Positions 42,031-51,036 of a stretch of 64,000 nucleotides of DNA are shown in pieces. The stretch's first letter is position 1. The number at the start of each line of letters is the position of its first letter. The stretch is taken from contig CAZAEQ010000007.1 in NCBI GenBank assembly GCA_964484185.1, positions 62,001 to 126,000 on the forward strand, in the 5' to 3' direction. Source of the stretch: F1-120-MAGs238 sp964484185 (GTDB taxonomy: Bacteria; Planctomycetota; Phycisphaerae; Phycisphaerales; UBA1924). Made by a program: the position numbers and the translations under genes. A model generated the notes under the pieces. That model made no database searches, had not been told where the DNA came from, and was given only the letters and a program-made list of their open reading frames with translations.

Positions 42031-43830
42031 ATGATTATCAGTATTGCAGGCATCGCAATCGTCGCTCTCGCGCTCTATATCTGGATGACGCGTGGATTCT
42101 TCTCCGCGCTTCTGAATCTGGTTTGCACGGTCATTGCTGGAGCCATTGCGTTTGCGCTGTGGGAATCCACTGCGTTCACGCTGCTTGACAGCGGCCAGGA
42201 TTTCCTGCGCGATTCGGCGTGGGGACTGGGACTCGCGCTGCCGTTCGCTGTTTCGCTTGCCGTGCTGCGTGTGGCGGTCGATGCGATCCTGCGTGCTAAT
42301 ACGAAGGTCGATGCCGCGACGGACTATGCGGGCGGAGCAGTACTGGGTGCGCTGGCAGGCATGATTGTCGCTGGTATTGTTATCAATTCCATGGGATACA
42401 TGCGATTGAACCCGGGGTTCTTTGATGCTCAACCAATTCGCCAGACCCCGGCAGGAATCGCCCGCGAAGGCGGCCCGTTCTTCCCGGTTGATCGCTGGGT
42501 CGGAAATTTCTATGGATACACGGCGAATGCCGCGTTCCACTCTGATACCCCACTTTCAAAGTACTACCCGCGCCTGGACGAAGTCCCAGCGGGATTGCGA
42601 ATGACCGATGGCGATGGTTCTGCACGCAACACGATGCGTTTGCAGGATTATGAATTGATCAACTACTACACGCTGAAGGGGTCGACTGAAGCAATTCTGT
42701 CGGACAAGTGGCGTGCGAAGGCAGGGTCTGGCTCGCAGAAGTATCGCGACCTGGATGGCAATCAGCCCAAGGCCGACTGGGTGCTGCATGGCGTCACACT
42801 CAAGTTCTCATCTGCATCTTTTGAATCTTTCGGACAGTTTGTGACGGGCAACGGCCCGATTCGCCTTCTCGCTGATGTGAACGGGAAAATTGAGGCCTAT
42901 CACCCCACTGCTGTCGCGACCAAGTCGGAAGCGATTGAAGAGAAGTCAAAGAAGCCCAAGTTCGGACGCTTTGCATTTGATACCAACGGTTTCAGCGTCG
43001 CAAGCAAAGGTGGCGATACCGATGTGACGATGTCCTTTGAGTTTGTGCTGCCTCCTGGCGCCAAACCGTATTGCATCTATGTTCGCAATCAGCGCCGGGA
43101 TCTGACGACGCCTGCCCATGTCTACGCATCTGCAATGGCGCGTGATTCTGATATTGAGAGCGGAGCGATCCAGGGGAAGAGTCTTGGGTCGGCGACTAAT
43201 GGTGTGAGCGACGTATCTGACATCGATATGACCAATATCATTCAGGTGAAGTATGCACCCAAAGGAACAACTCCCACAGTTCCACCACCAGGAATGGGAA
43301 GCAATGACCGCCTGCCATTTGTGCTCATGGAAGGTTCAACTCCGGGCCTGAAGGTTGATACAGAATCAGGAAATCTGATTGTCGAAGGCGAAGGCAAGTT
43401 CTCGACTGAAGAAGTCGAGAAGCTGCAACGCCAGGGTCTGACCAAGACACTGAAGGTTGAACGGTTCCAGACCACAGAAGATGTCGCCCTGGTGCAAGTT
43501 GATATGGGCAAAGACATGCAGGTCAATCTGACTCTCGCCGCGTTCCAGAACGCAAGCCAGAAGACTGATGGCCCAATGCTGATTGACAAGAACGGCGCTC
43601 GCTACAAGGCGATTGGCTTCATCTATGAAGACAAGCAGCTCAAGCACATTCGTTACACTCCAGGTCGGCCAATTGAAGGCATGGAAGAGCTTCCTTCCAT
43701 CTCAACCAGCCGCCGCGATCAGAAGATTGTCCTGATCTTCCGCGTCACCAGGAACGCGCCTGTCCAGTACATGACGGTGGGCAAGGTCGGCGTGGCTGAG
43801 TATGTTCCAGCCTTCCCATTCAAGAAGTAA
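42031..43830 (+). CDS. Large protein with N-terminal CvpA-like membrane domain
   Basis: This product of 599 residues begins with a four-helix membrane region (residues 1-140) resembling CvpA, including the final helix GGAVLGALAGMIVAGIVINSMGY. A long soluble region of unknown family follows (150-599), with beta-rich segments and a PGLKVDTESGNLIVEGEG stretch. CvpA-like proteins are linked to envelope stress and secretion in other bacteria. ATG at 42031 has AAAGGAA upstream. It follows the GspE-like gene by 75 bases and is closed by a terminator. Confidence 0.72.
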   Translation: MIISIAGIAIVALALYIWMTRGFFSALLNLVCTVIAGAIAFALWESTAFTLLDSGQDFLRDSAWGLGLALPFAVSLAVLRVAVDAILRANTKVDAATDYAGGAVLGALAGMIVAGIVINSMGYMRLNPGFFDAQPIRQTPAGIAREGGPFFPVDRWVGNFYGYTANAAFHSDTPLSKYYPRLDEVPAGLRMTDGDGSARNTMRLQDYELINYYTLKGSTEAILSDKWRAKAGSGSQKYRDLDGNQPKADWVLHGVTLKFSSASFESFGQFVTGNGPIRLLADVNGKIEAYHPTAVATKSEAIEEKSKKPKFGRFAFDTNGFSVASKGGDTDVTMSFEFVLPPGAKPYCIYVRNQRRDLTTPAHVYASAMARDSDIESGAIQGKSLGSATNGVSDVSDIDMTNIIQVKYAPKGTTPTVPPPGMGSNDRLPFVLMEGSTPGLKVDTESGNLIVEGEGKFSTEEVEKLQRQGLTKTLKVERFQTTEDVALVQVDMGKDMQVNLTLAAFQNASQKTDGPMLIDKNGARYKAIGFIYEDKQLKHIRYTPGRPIEGMEELPSISTSRRDQKIVLIFRVTRNAPVQYMTVGKVGVAEYVPAFPFKK

Positions 43831-43850
43831 TCTGAAGTCAGTTTCACTCA

Positions 43851-43880
43851 AGGCCCTGCTTCGGCGGGGCCTTTTTACTT
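43851..43880 (+). terminator. Rho-independent terminator after CvpA-like gene
   Basis: AGGCCCTGC pairs with GCGGGGCCT around TTCG, followed by TTTTTACTTTT. Confidence 0.88.
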
Positions 43881-43965
43881 TTGTTGGTTGCGTGCTGAAC
43901 GGTGTGTCACAGTGCGGCACCACTTGGGACGCAGTATCGTCCATCTGCGAATACAAGAGGGCAAT

Positions 43966-44000
43966 AGAAAAGGCCCCAGGTCTTGGGAGACCCGGGGCCG
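43966..44000 (-). terminator. Rho-independent terminator of the ribosomal operon
   Basis: On the - strand GGCCCCGGGTCT and AGACCTGGGGCC form a long stem with a CCCA loop, followed by TTTTC. It lies downstream of rplI. Confidence 0.82.
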
Positions 44001-44048
44001 TAGGTTGTGCATCAGAGAACTGGACTACCTGGTTTACTTCTTGCTGGC

Positions 44049-44876
44049 TTACTTCTTGGCCTTCTTGGCTGCGGCGGCCGCGGCCTTTTCTGCACCGGTC
44101 TTGGGTTCAGCTGCAGGAGCTGAGCTCTTGCTGCCGGTGGACCACTTGACGATCTTGCGATCTTCGGTGTAGGAACCCATTGAGGAAGGCTTGGGACCGG
44201 AGGACTCGCCGTCCTTGCGATCTGAACGGGGCTTGCGGTCGCCGCGTGCAGGACGATCGCCCTTGGCGTGGTCGGACTTGGCGGGCTTGTCGCCAGCTTC
44301 GGTCTTCTCGCCCTTGGCGTCCGTGGCATCGCCTTCGGCAGCGACTGCTTCTGCATCGCCATCCTTCTTGTCACCCTTTTCGCCCTTGGGCTTCTCTTCA
44401 GGCTTGTCGTGATCGATCTTGCGATCGGCCTCGATCTTGAGCTTGACGATGGCATCAAGATCGCTGTCGAGCTTGATGTGGAGTTCAAAGCTATCGACTC
44501 GCTTGATGGTCTGGGCGATGCGGACGTCACGTGGGGTGACGCCGAAGCCTGCCTTGTTGAGCTCGGTTGCCACATCCTGCTGAGTAATGGAGGCGTAGAG
44601 AACGCCCGCATCGTTGCAGGAGCGGATGAGCGTGATCGCGACACCCTGGAGGCGCTGCGAAAGAGCTTCGCGTTCCTTGCGCTTTTCGGCGAGCATCTTC
44701 TGAGCATCAGCGCGCTTGCCAGCCAGCTTGGCAATGAGCTTGTCATCAGGCTGGGTGGCGAGGTTGCGGGGAAGCAGGAAGTTGCGGGCAAAGCCGGTGC
44801 GGACGTTTACCACGTCGCCGACGATGCCGATTGAATCCACGTTTTCGACCAGGAGGAGTTTAACGTTACGTGCCAT
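44049..44876 (-). CDS. rplI: Ribosomal protein bL9 with long charged C-terminal extension
   Basis: bL9 binds domain V of 23S rRNA. The N-terminal domain (VKLLLVENVDSIGIVGDVVNV, then GFARNFLLPRNLA) and the middle helix are standard, and the conserved body ends at about residue 150 (LDAIVKLKIEAD). Typical bL9 has about 149 residues; this one has 275. The extra 120 residues are Lys, Asp, Gly and Ala-rich and look disordered. It is the last gene of the rpsF-ssb-rplI group, a common order. The bacterial bS18 gene often found here is absent from the cluster. Confidence 0.93.
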   Translation of the reverse strand: MARNVKLLLVENVDSIGIVGDVVNVRTGFARNFLLPRNLATQPDDKLIAKLAGKRADAQKMLAEKRKEREALSQRLQGVAITLIRSCNDAGVLYASITQQDVATELNKAGFGVTPRDVRIAQTIKRVDSFELHIKLDSDLDAIVKLKIEADRKIDHDKPEEKPKGEKGDKKDGDAEAVAAEGDATDAKGEKTEAGDKPAKSDHAKGDRPARGDRKPRSDRKDGESSGPKPSSMGSYTEDRKIVKWSTGSKSSAPAAEPKTGAEKAAAAAAKKAKK

Positions 44877-45033
44877 AAGAGCGCTGTCCTTTCCGCATTG
44901 ATTTGATCAAGGCGGTTGAGTTAGGAGCCGTTTGACCCTGGCCCCAGCGGGATTGGGCAGAGGAGTTTTGCGGGTAACGCCACCTGCCCGTGGCGATCCG
45001 TATTTTTCACACTTGAGTCAGAGGAGAGCGGAA

Positions 45034-45516
45034 TCAGAAGGGAACATCGATATCACCCGGCGGCGGAGCGCTGGGCGAAGAACCCCGGGAGGGAGGACGA
45101 GAAGATGGACGCTGCGGTTCGGGTTCGTAGCGAGGGCCGGTATCTTCTTCGTGGCTAGACCCGCCGCCGGCGGTAGTGCCACCTGGACGAGAGTCCACGA
45201 ACTGGAAGCCATCGACTACAACGCGAAGTTTGGACTGCTTCTTGCCTTCTTTATCTTCCCAGGTATCGAGTTTCAGGCGACCTTCGATAAAGACCGGGCG
45301 GCCTTTCTGCAAGTACTTGGCAAGCGTTTCAGCGGTCTTGCCCCAGGCCTCACAGTCTACGAAGGTTACTTCTTCACGTTCCTGGCCATCTGCCGAGCGC
45401 CAGCGCCGATTGACGGCGAGGCTGAGGTTGGCCACGGCCTGGTTGCCCGAGGTGTGGCGCAGCTCAATGTCTCTTGTCAGATTGCCCATGAGAAAGACTT
45501 TGTTGAAATTAGGCAT
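45034..45516 (-). CDS. ssb: Single-stranded DNA-binding protein
   Basis: This product of 160 residues has an OB-fold domain covering about residues 1-110 (NKVFLMGNLTRDIELRHT, TFVDCEAWGKTAETLAKYLQKG and SKLRVVVDGFQFVD). A Pro/Ser/Gly-rich linker and the acidic closing tip DIDVPF, which docks partner proteins, follow. ATG at 45516 has AGGAGA upstream and is preferred to a TTG six bases earlier. It lies between rpsF and rplI. Confidence 0.95.
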   Translation of the reverse strand: MPNFNKVFLMGNLTRDIELRHTSGNQAVANLSLAVNRRWRSADGQEREEVTFVDCEAWGKTAETLAKYLQKGRPVFIEGRLKLDTWEDKEGKKQSKLRVVVDGFQFVDSRPGGTTAGGGSSHEEDTGPRYEPEPQRPSSRPPSRGSSPSAPPPGDIDVPF

Positions 45517-45587
45517 TTGCAATCTCCTGCGATTGACCGCATACAGCGGCCTGGTGTCAAGTTCCGAAAATGTATACGAGTGTGTTT

Positions 45588-46019
45588 TTATTCTGCGTCA
45601 GCTGCGGCAACAGCGGGTTCAGCCGCTGGTTGAGCCGCGGCCTGCTGTGCCTGTCCGCGAAGCTTGATTTCGGCTTCGAGGTCTTTGCGGCCATCCTGTG
45701 CGGCGATGTCTTCATCACCCAGGTGATCGCAGCGGAGGGTCATGGTGCGGATGATCTTTTCTGAGAGCTTGCAGTCGCGCTCGAAACCGATCATCGAGTC
45801 GTTGGGGGCTTTGAAGTACGCGAGGATGTAGAGGCCGCGCTTCTGGCCCTGGATTTCGTAGGCAAGCTTGCGCTCATCAAACTTGCGGATAGCAAGAATT
45901 TCAGCATGTGCGCGGCCGAGGAGGTCCTTGACGTGCTCGAGAGCATCGGCGAGGTTTGCGCCAGCGGCCTGGCTGAAGAGGAACATGGTTTCGTAGGTAT
46001 ACGTTCTTTTACCGGGCAT
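45588..46019 (-). CDS. rpsF: Ribosomal protein bS6
   Basis: This product of 143 residues is a small-subunit protein that pairs with bS18. Family motifs include YETMFLFSQ, RKLAYEIQGQKRGLYILAYFKA and LSEKIIRTMTLR. About 40 C-terminal residues form an Ala/Gln-rich tail not found in short bS6. It sits between pth and ssb. Confidence 0.94.
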   Translation of the reverse strand: MPGKRTYTYETMFLFSQAAGANLADALEHVKDLLGRAHAEILAIRKFDERKLAYEIQGQKRGLYILAYFKAPNDSMIGFERDCKLSEKIIRTMTLRCDHLGDEDIAAQDGRKDLEAEIKLRGQAQQAAAQPAAEPAVAAADAE

Positions 46020-46046
46020 AAACAGACTCCTGAGTGTGATCGAGAA

Positions 46047-46658
46047 TTATTCCTGAGGTTTGCGATTCCCCGCGGGTTTGGCGTTGAAGGTGTTCATCGC
46101 CGCCGCGAGGCCTTTTTTTGCAAAGGTCTCCACCGCTTCGACCGAGCGCGTGAGCACCATGTCGAGATCCGGCAGATCAGCCTCTGCAAAACGTGAAAGG
46201 ACATAGTCCTTTTGTTCAAAGTGAGCAGGCTTGCCGCCTGATGGTTTTTCGCCAACACCGATGCGAAGACGGGGATAGGTGTCTTTTCCGAGCGCTCGCT
46301 GAATATCAGAGAGGCCGTTATGACCGCCATCGCCGCCACCGGGCTTGACCTTCATTGAGCCGACAGGCAGGTAAATGTCGTCAACCACCACAAGCAGATC
46401 CTGATCGGGATCGACTTTGAAGAAGTTGACGGCCTGACCGACGCACTGACCCGAGAGATTCATAAAAGTTGTGGGCTTGAGAAGCAGGCACTTTTCGCCG
46501 CCAATCTCGGCATCAATGCTGATGGCATTGAAGCGTGCTTTGGCGATTGCGGAAGGGGCGTACTTCTTGACAAGCCGATCGATGACCACGAAGCCCACGT
46601 TGTGACGTGTCTTTTCGTAGGTCGAACCGGGATTGCCAAGGCCAACGATGACTTTCAT
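46047..46658 (-). CDS. pth: Peptidyl-tRNA hydrolase
   Basis: This product of 203 residues recycles tRNA from stalled peptidyl-tRNA. It shows MKVIVGLGNPGSTYEKTRHNVGF at the N-terminus (catalytic His in TRHNVG), LLKPTTFMNLSGQ and VVVDDIYLPVGSMKVKPGGGDGGHNGL. The length is typical (about 190-200). ATG at 46658 is set by the universal start motif; upstream in-frame sequence is not protein-like. It follows rplY, an arrangement widely conserved. Confidence 0.95.
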   Translation of the reverse strand: MKVIVGLGNPGSTYEKTRHNVGFVVIDRLVKKYAPSAIAKARFNAISIDAEIGGEKCLLLKPTTFMNLSGQCVGQAVNFFKVDPDQDLLVVVDDIYLPVGSMKVKPGGGDGGHNGLSDIQRALGKDTYPRLRIGVGEKPSGGKPAHFEQKDYVLSRFAEADLPDLDMVLTRSVEAVETFAKKGLAAAMNTFNAKPAGNRKPQE

Positions 46659-46756
46659 GAACTTTCTCTGTCCGCGAGTCCTGAGCAGTCGCCGGCCGGG
46701 GCACGAGGTCCGTGCCCCGGCGGCTGTGTGAACAGGATTGCCGCGGACGGTGGGCA

Positions 46757-47491
46757 TTACTTCTTTGCGTCCTTTGCAGGTGCCGCGGCCTTTGCGTCCT
46801 TCGCAGGAGCAGCGCCCTTGGCGCCAGCGGCAGCAGGAGCTGCAGCATCGCCTTCGCCGGGCTTCTTGGCGGTGAGGACTTCGGGTTCGGCGCCACCAGC
46901 AGCAACTGTGGTTGCTTCGGCGACAACGATCTCGGCCTGGATGACGACTTGAGCCACGATGTGGTTCTTGTCGGTGAGGACCTTGTAGCTGGGGCCAACC
47001 TTGACGTCGGCGACGGTGATGCTGTTGCCGACATCGAGGTCATTGATCTGAACTTCGATGAATTCGGGGATCTCGGTGACGACGCACTCGATCTCGAGTT
47101 CGTTGGTCGGGTGAAGGAGAATTGCGCCAGCCTGCTTGAGGCCGGTGGCTTCGCCGATGAGGTGAAGGGGAACGCGGGTCTTGACGCGGTCGGTCAGGGC
47201 GACGCGGGCGAGATCGGCGTGAACTGGAGTGTGGCCGGACCAATCGAACTGCACGCCTGTGAGGAGCACCATCTGCTCCTTGAGCTTGCCATCGAGGTTG
47301 AGGCGGAAGATCTTTTCGCCCTTGTGGACGTGTGCGAGGAAATCGCGCGCGTCAAGCGAGGCCGGAATAGGCTGCTCGCCCTTGCCGTAGACGACGACGG
47401 GCATGCCGCCGGCGGCGCGAACGCGGTTGGAGTAACGCGTGCCGACACGGTCGCGAAGTTTTGCGGTTAGAACGGGTGATTTCTCGTGCAT
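46757..47491 (-). CDS. rplY: Ribosomal protein bL25 (general stress protein Ctc type)
   Basis: This product of 244 residues binds 5S rRNA. The RNA-binding domain occupies about residues 1-95 (LRDRVGTRYSNRVRAAGGMPVVVYGKG). The C-terminal beta domain (VPLHLIGEATGLKQAGAILL, then EVQINDLDVGNSITV) marks the long CTC type. The last 40 residues are Ala/Lys-rich. It lies between prs and pth, a classical order. Confidence 0.94.
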   Translation of the reverse strand: MHEKSPVLTAKLRDRVGTRYSNRVRAAGGMPVVVYGKGEQPIPASLDARDFLAHVHKGEKIFRLNLDGKLKEQMVLLTGVQFDWSGHTPVHADLARVALTDRVKTRVPLHLIGEATGLKQAGAILLHPTNELEIECVVTEIPEFIEVQINDLDVGNSITVADVKVGPSYKVLTDKNHIVAQVVIQAEIVVAEATTVAAGGAEPEVLTAKKPGEGDAAAPAAAGAKGAAPAKDAKAAAPAKDAKK

Positions 47492-47549
47492 AACTCTTTA
47501 CCTTTCAGAAACGGATACGAAGTTCGACTTCGAATTCTGCTTCCATGAA

Positions 47550-48551
47550 TTAGCGGCGTGTGCCGCCGTTGTCCTTAAACAGTTCACTGATTGACTTGTT
47601 AGTGTGAATTCGATCAATAGCCTGCGCCAGCAACTTGCCAACGGAAAGCTGAACCAGTTTGCCCGCAAGAGGAGCGACGCGCTCGCCAAGAGGGATGGTG
47701 TTTGAAACGACGACTTTGTGAATTTGCGGGCCGGCGAGGCGCTGGACCGCGGGACCGACCATGACACCGTGCGAGGCAGCGGCGATGACCTGCTTTGCGC
47801 CCTTTTCCATGACGAGCTTGGCGGCTTCGATGATGGTTCCGGCGGTGGTGATCATGTCGTCAAACATGAGCACGGTCTTTCCTTCAACTGAACCGATGAG
47901 GTGGCCAGTGGTGACCAGCGAGCCAGAGAGGCGACGCTTGTTGATAATCGCGAGTTCGCCACCCAGTGCGTTGGCCATGTCTTCAGCGACTTTGACGTTG
48001 CCGACGTCAGGAGAGACGAGGCAGAGATCACCTAGTTCGGCGCGGTTGGCACGGAAGTATTCGACGAAGACCGGCATCGCGGAAAGATGGTCTACCGGAA
48101 TATCGAAGAAGCCCTGAATCTGGGCAGCGTGGAGATCAATCGCAACAACTCGATCAGCGCCCGCGGCGGTGATGAGGTTGGCGACAAGCTTTGCGGTGAT
48201 GGGAACGCGGCCTTTGTCCTTGCGGTCCTGGCGGGCGTACCCAAAGTAAGGCGTAACAACTGTGACGCGTGCAGCGCTGGCACGCTTAAGGCAGTCGAGG
48301 AACACCAGCAGTTCCATGAGATTGTCGTTGACCGGAGTGCTGGTTGACATGACAACGAAGCAGTCGCGACCGCGAACATCGTCCTCGAGCCGGACGATGA
48401 TTTCGCCATCGGGGAACTTTTCAGTGACCGAATGGCCAAGGGGCATGTTCAGCGTCTGACAGATCTCGTTGGCGAGTGCAATGCCAGAGCTACCAGCGAA
48501 AATTCGCACGTTGCTGAGGTGGGCTGGGCTTGTCAGATTCGATTCCTTCAT
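47550..48551 (-). CDS. prs: Ribose-phosphate pyrophosphokinase
   Basis: This product of 333 residues makes PRPP from ribose 5-phosphate and ATP. Motifs include VRIFAGSSGIALANEI, the PYFGYARQDRK flexible loop, VVAIDLHAAQIQGFF and the PRPP-binding MFDDMITTAGTIIEAA. ATG at 48551 gives a normal length; a frame extending to 48668 overlaps the end of glmU and adds an atypical Ser/Pro-rich head. Order glmU-prs-rplY-pth is seen in many bacteria. Confidence 0.93.
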   Translation of the reverse strand: MKESNLTSPAHLSNVRIFAGSSGIALANEICQTLNMPLGHSVTEKFPDGEIIVRLEDDVRGRDCFVVMSTSTPVNDNLMELLVFLDCLKRASAARVTVVTPYFGYARQDRKDKGRVPITAKLVANLITAAGADRVVAIDLHAAQIQGFFDIPVDHLSAMPVFVEYFRANRAELGDLCLVSPDVGNVKVAEDMANALGGELAIINKRRLSGSLVTTGHLIGSVEGKTVLMFDDMITTAGTIIEAAKLVMEKGAKQVIAAASHGVMVGPAVQRLAGPQIHKVVVSNTIPLGERVAPLAGKLVQLSVGKLLAQAIDRIHTNKSISELFKDNGGTRR

Positions 48552-48624
48552 GTGACTTGCATCTATCTCAACAACTGGCCTGGGGCGGCGGATGCCGACC
48601 GAGAGCCCCACTGAAGGGGACGGG

Positions 48625-49401
48625 TTAGCACTTGGGGTTCGTCCGCTGGCGGAAGAGTCGATCGACATTGGCTAATTCCTCGAGAGTGTTAATCGAGAGA
48701 ACATCCTCAGGCGGCACCGCCTGCACGACCTCAACCCGCTTGCCCTCAGAAAGAAGCAGCGCGGGAACATCCGTCAGGTAGTACTCTCCGGTGAGCGCGT
48801 TTCGCGTCACGCGGGAGAGTGCACCAAAAAGCGAAGCGGCATCGAAGCAGTAATAGCTCGGATTCACTTCGCGTATTTTCAATTGCTCGGGAGTAGCGTT
48901 CTTCTGTTCAACGATTGCCTGGAAGCAACCCTGAGAATCACGCACAATGCGGCCGTAGCCGGTGGAATCTTCAAGGAGTGCGGTCGCGAGCGTGGCGGCG
49001 GCTTTGGTTTCACGGTGGCGAGCGAGAAGAGTTGTCAGCGTGCTGGGGCGGATGAGTGGACCATCGCCGCAGAGGACGAAAGTATCAGTCTGACCGATTG
49101 TCTGATTTGCGAAGTGATTGCGTGCGGACTGAACAGCGTGGCCGGTGCCGAGCTGTTCTTCTTGAACCGCAAACTCGACTTTGTTTCCGTAGGACTTCAG
49201 AGCCTCGCGGACGTTTTCCTGCTTGTACCCCACCACTGCGACGACGCGTGAGCAGCCCACGGCAAAACACGCATCAACGACAGCGCACACCATCGGGCGG
49301 CCACCGATTTCGTGGCAGACCTTGGGGAGGTCAGACTTCATGCGAGTGCCTTTGCCGGCACCCAGGATGATCGCTTGCGGATTGGAAACTGTGCCGCTCA
49401 T
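48625..49401 (-). CDS. glmU: GlmU-type UDP-GlcNAc pyrophosphorylase, single-domain
   Basis: This product of 258 residues would join UTP and GlcNAc-1-phosphate for cell-wall or lipopolysaccharide synthesis. It has the nucleotidyltransferase signature ILGAGKGTRMKSDLPKV, the EEQLGTGHAV segment and LCGDGPLI. Full GlmU has about 456 residues with a C-terminal left-handed beta-helix acetyltransferase; that half is missing here. A separate GlcN-1-phosphate acetyltransferase would be required. ATG at 49401 precedes the family N-terminus by about 10 residues. It heads the operon just after tRNA-Gln. Confidence 0.87.
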   Translation of the reverse strand: MSGTVSNPQAIILGAGKGTRMKSDLPKVCHEIGGRPMVCAVVDACFAVGCSRVVAVVGYKQENVREALKSYGNKVEFAVQEEQLGTGHAVQSARNHFANQTIGQTDTFVLCGDGPLIRPSTLTTLLARHRETKAAATLATALLEDSTGYGRIVRDSQGCFQAIVEQKNATPEQLKIREVNPSYYCFDAASLFGALSRVTRNALTGEYYLTDVPALLLSEGKRVEVVQAVPPEDVLSINTLEELANVDRLFRQRTNPKC

Positions 49402-49447
49402 GACTGACGGCGAAGTTGACTCGAAGCACACACAACAGCACGAAAAG

Positions 49448-49519
49448 ATGGACGACTGGGACTCGAACCCAGACTAGCAGTACCAAAAACTGCTGTGCTG
49501 CCGATTACACCATCGTCCA
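49448..49519 (-). tRNA. tRNA-Gln (anticodon TTG)
   Basis: The - strand folds as a cloverleaf. The acceptor arms are TGGACGA and TCGTCCA. The anticodon stem CAGCAGT/ACTGCT-type encloses the loop TTTTGGT with anticodon TTG, and the T-arm is CTGGG-TTCGAGT-CCCAG. CCA is not encoded. It lies just upstream of glmU on the same strand. Confidence 0.93.
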
Positions 49520-49831
49520 ATGGTGACGCTGTTGCAGGAGCCAAGAACTTCGCGATTACTCCGATTTGAGCTGTCGCCATAAGCGTCAGCGGGCCATGAA
49601 TCATCCAGAAGGCACACGCCTTCCGAAGTTCGCGGCCGCCGACTTTGAGAAATGCTCAAAACCGAGAACCGCGGCAATGTGATGAACGGCGAGACCGTTC
49701 ATCGGGAGCTGGTGCGACTGCAAGCCGCAGCTGGCCGCACCCTGTTTCCGCCTCGACATAACTTGAATTATGCGTCCGTCGGAACCGGCTCCAAGATTGG
49801 GAGGGAAGTATTGGTTGCACCCGACCCAGAA
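49520..49831. other. 312-base gap between tRNA-Gln and SWIM-protein gene
   Basis: No gene is supported. A GATGAACGG/CCGTTCATC hairpin lies at 49681-49703 without a T-run. A GAAGG...CCTTC hairpin lies at about 49611-49625. The promoter of the tRNA-glmU operon should be here. Confidence 0.4.
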
Positions 49832-50839
49832 TCAAACTGGTTCGTTATTTGGCTGGTCAGATTCTGCATTCTCTGGATCGCCCGAATCATCAGGACCAGA
49901 TGCGTTATCGGACTCTGTTTCTTTCATCGAGTCTTCCGAGATCACGTCATAGCAGGTGGCGAGGAGGCCGACCAGGGGAAATTTGGAGTCTACAAACGGC
50001 GAGGGCCCCAACCGACGCAGAAGCGGATGCGAAACCGCTGGCGGTTCCAGCGGCAGACTGAGTTCGCTCAATTGCTCGCCAGCTTCATAAAACCGCTCCA
50101 GACATTGATCGAGGGCAGGCAGAACAATGTCTGGGGCGCGCTGAACATACACAGCGGTTGAACCCACAGCCGACGCGGCGACCATCCGGCGCTGGCGAAG
50201 CCTGTCTAGAAGTTCATCAATTGGAAGGCCGCGGAGTGTGAAGATAAGTGCCGGTTCATCTGCGAGTCGATCTGCGAGCAGATATGCCAGGCAGATGGCA
50301 TGGACGCACCAGGGCTTGGGGCGCGAGCAGTTGCATTCAGAAGTGATTTCTGTAGTCTGGGTCGGAACCAGCTTGAGATCCATCTGCTGGAAAAGCTCTT
50401 CGATTCCCGGAGGCAATTCACCGGCAAGCAATTTGGCGCCGTAGATGGCCTGATCAGCCATCGCCGGAATGATTTTGCTCCAAAGCTCTTCATTTATCGG
50501 GGGAATCGTGAGTGTTGTGTTGTAAGCCTTGAACTGCCGCCCTTGAATCGAAGCGACCAGGGAGCTTCCCTCGACGTTCATTCTGCGAATCTGTCCGAGC
50601 GTGAGGTACTCAAATCCTTCCTTGATCGTGGCGCCGTCTCCGGTCTGTTCGATCAAGCGCAGAATGCGATGCGCGCCCCAGCGACTGGTCGATGCATCGG
50701 GCGCGGACTCATCGATCTTCCCGCCTTCCTTGAGCGGAGCGAGGATTCCAGACTGAGCGCGCACACCACCACGGACTCTTCGCGGTTTGAGCGAGGGCGG
50801 CGGCGGCGGACGACTTTGCCAATCTGGCATTCGGGACAA
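49832..50839 (-). CDS. SWIM zinc-finger protein
   Basis: This product of 335 residues has a Pro/Arg-rich head and a central beta-rich segment. The SWIM finger is SECNCSRPKPWCVHAICLAYLL (the CxC...CxH pattern), followed by LADEPALIFTLRGL. SWIM proteins bind DNA or protein and in bacteria are frequently encoded beside SNF2-type ATPases; one lies at 52470-55661 on the same strand. The C-terminus is acidic. They may act together in chromatin-like DNA remodelling, which is inference from context. Confidence 0.8.
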   Translation of the reverse strand: MSRMPDWQSRPPPPPSLKPRRVRGGVRAQSGILAPLKEGGKIDESAPDASTSRWGAHRILRLIEQTGDGATIKEGFEYLTLGQIRRMNVEGSSLVASIQGRQFKAYNTTLTIPPINEELWSKIIPAMADQAIYGAKLLAGELPPGIEELFQQMDLKLVPTQTTEITSECNCSRPKPWCVHAICLAYLLADRLADEPALIFTLRGLPIDELLDRLRQRRMVAASAVGSTAVYVQRAPDIVLPALDQCLERFYEAGEQLSELSLPLEPPAVSHPLLRRLGPSPFVDSKFPLVGLLATCYDVISEDSMKETESDNASGPDDSGDPENAESDQPNNEPV

Positions 50840-50973
50840 TTGAAACTCCTGAGGACCTACACCATAGTCGAGATGTTTGCCTGCAAGGGTCTATACGCAC
50901 GATTCACAAGTCCAGTCACACCGACAAAATCGCGTTTGTGTCAAGCGAAATGGCAATCCAAGTCGCCCTCAGT

Positions 50974-51010
50974 ATCAAAAAGGAAGACGGCGGTCCAATA
51001 CTGACCGCCG
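50974..51010 (-). terminator. Rho-independent terminator of trypsin-like gene
   Basis: On the - strand GGCGGTC and GACCGCC pair around AGTATTG, followed by GTCTTCCTTTTT. Confidence 0.75.
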
Positions 51011-51036
51011 CCATCCGTTGAATTTCAGGAGAGTTT

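Noticed and set aside
48552..48668. A longer prs start overlapping glmU
   Set aside because: It would add a Ser/Pro-rich head outside the family and overlap the end of glmU by 44 bases.
49652..50161. A 169-codon frame on the + strand
   Set aside because: It is antisense to the SWIM-protein gene for most of its length and has no family-like motif.
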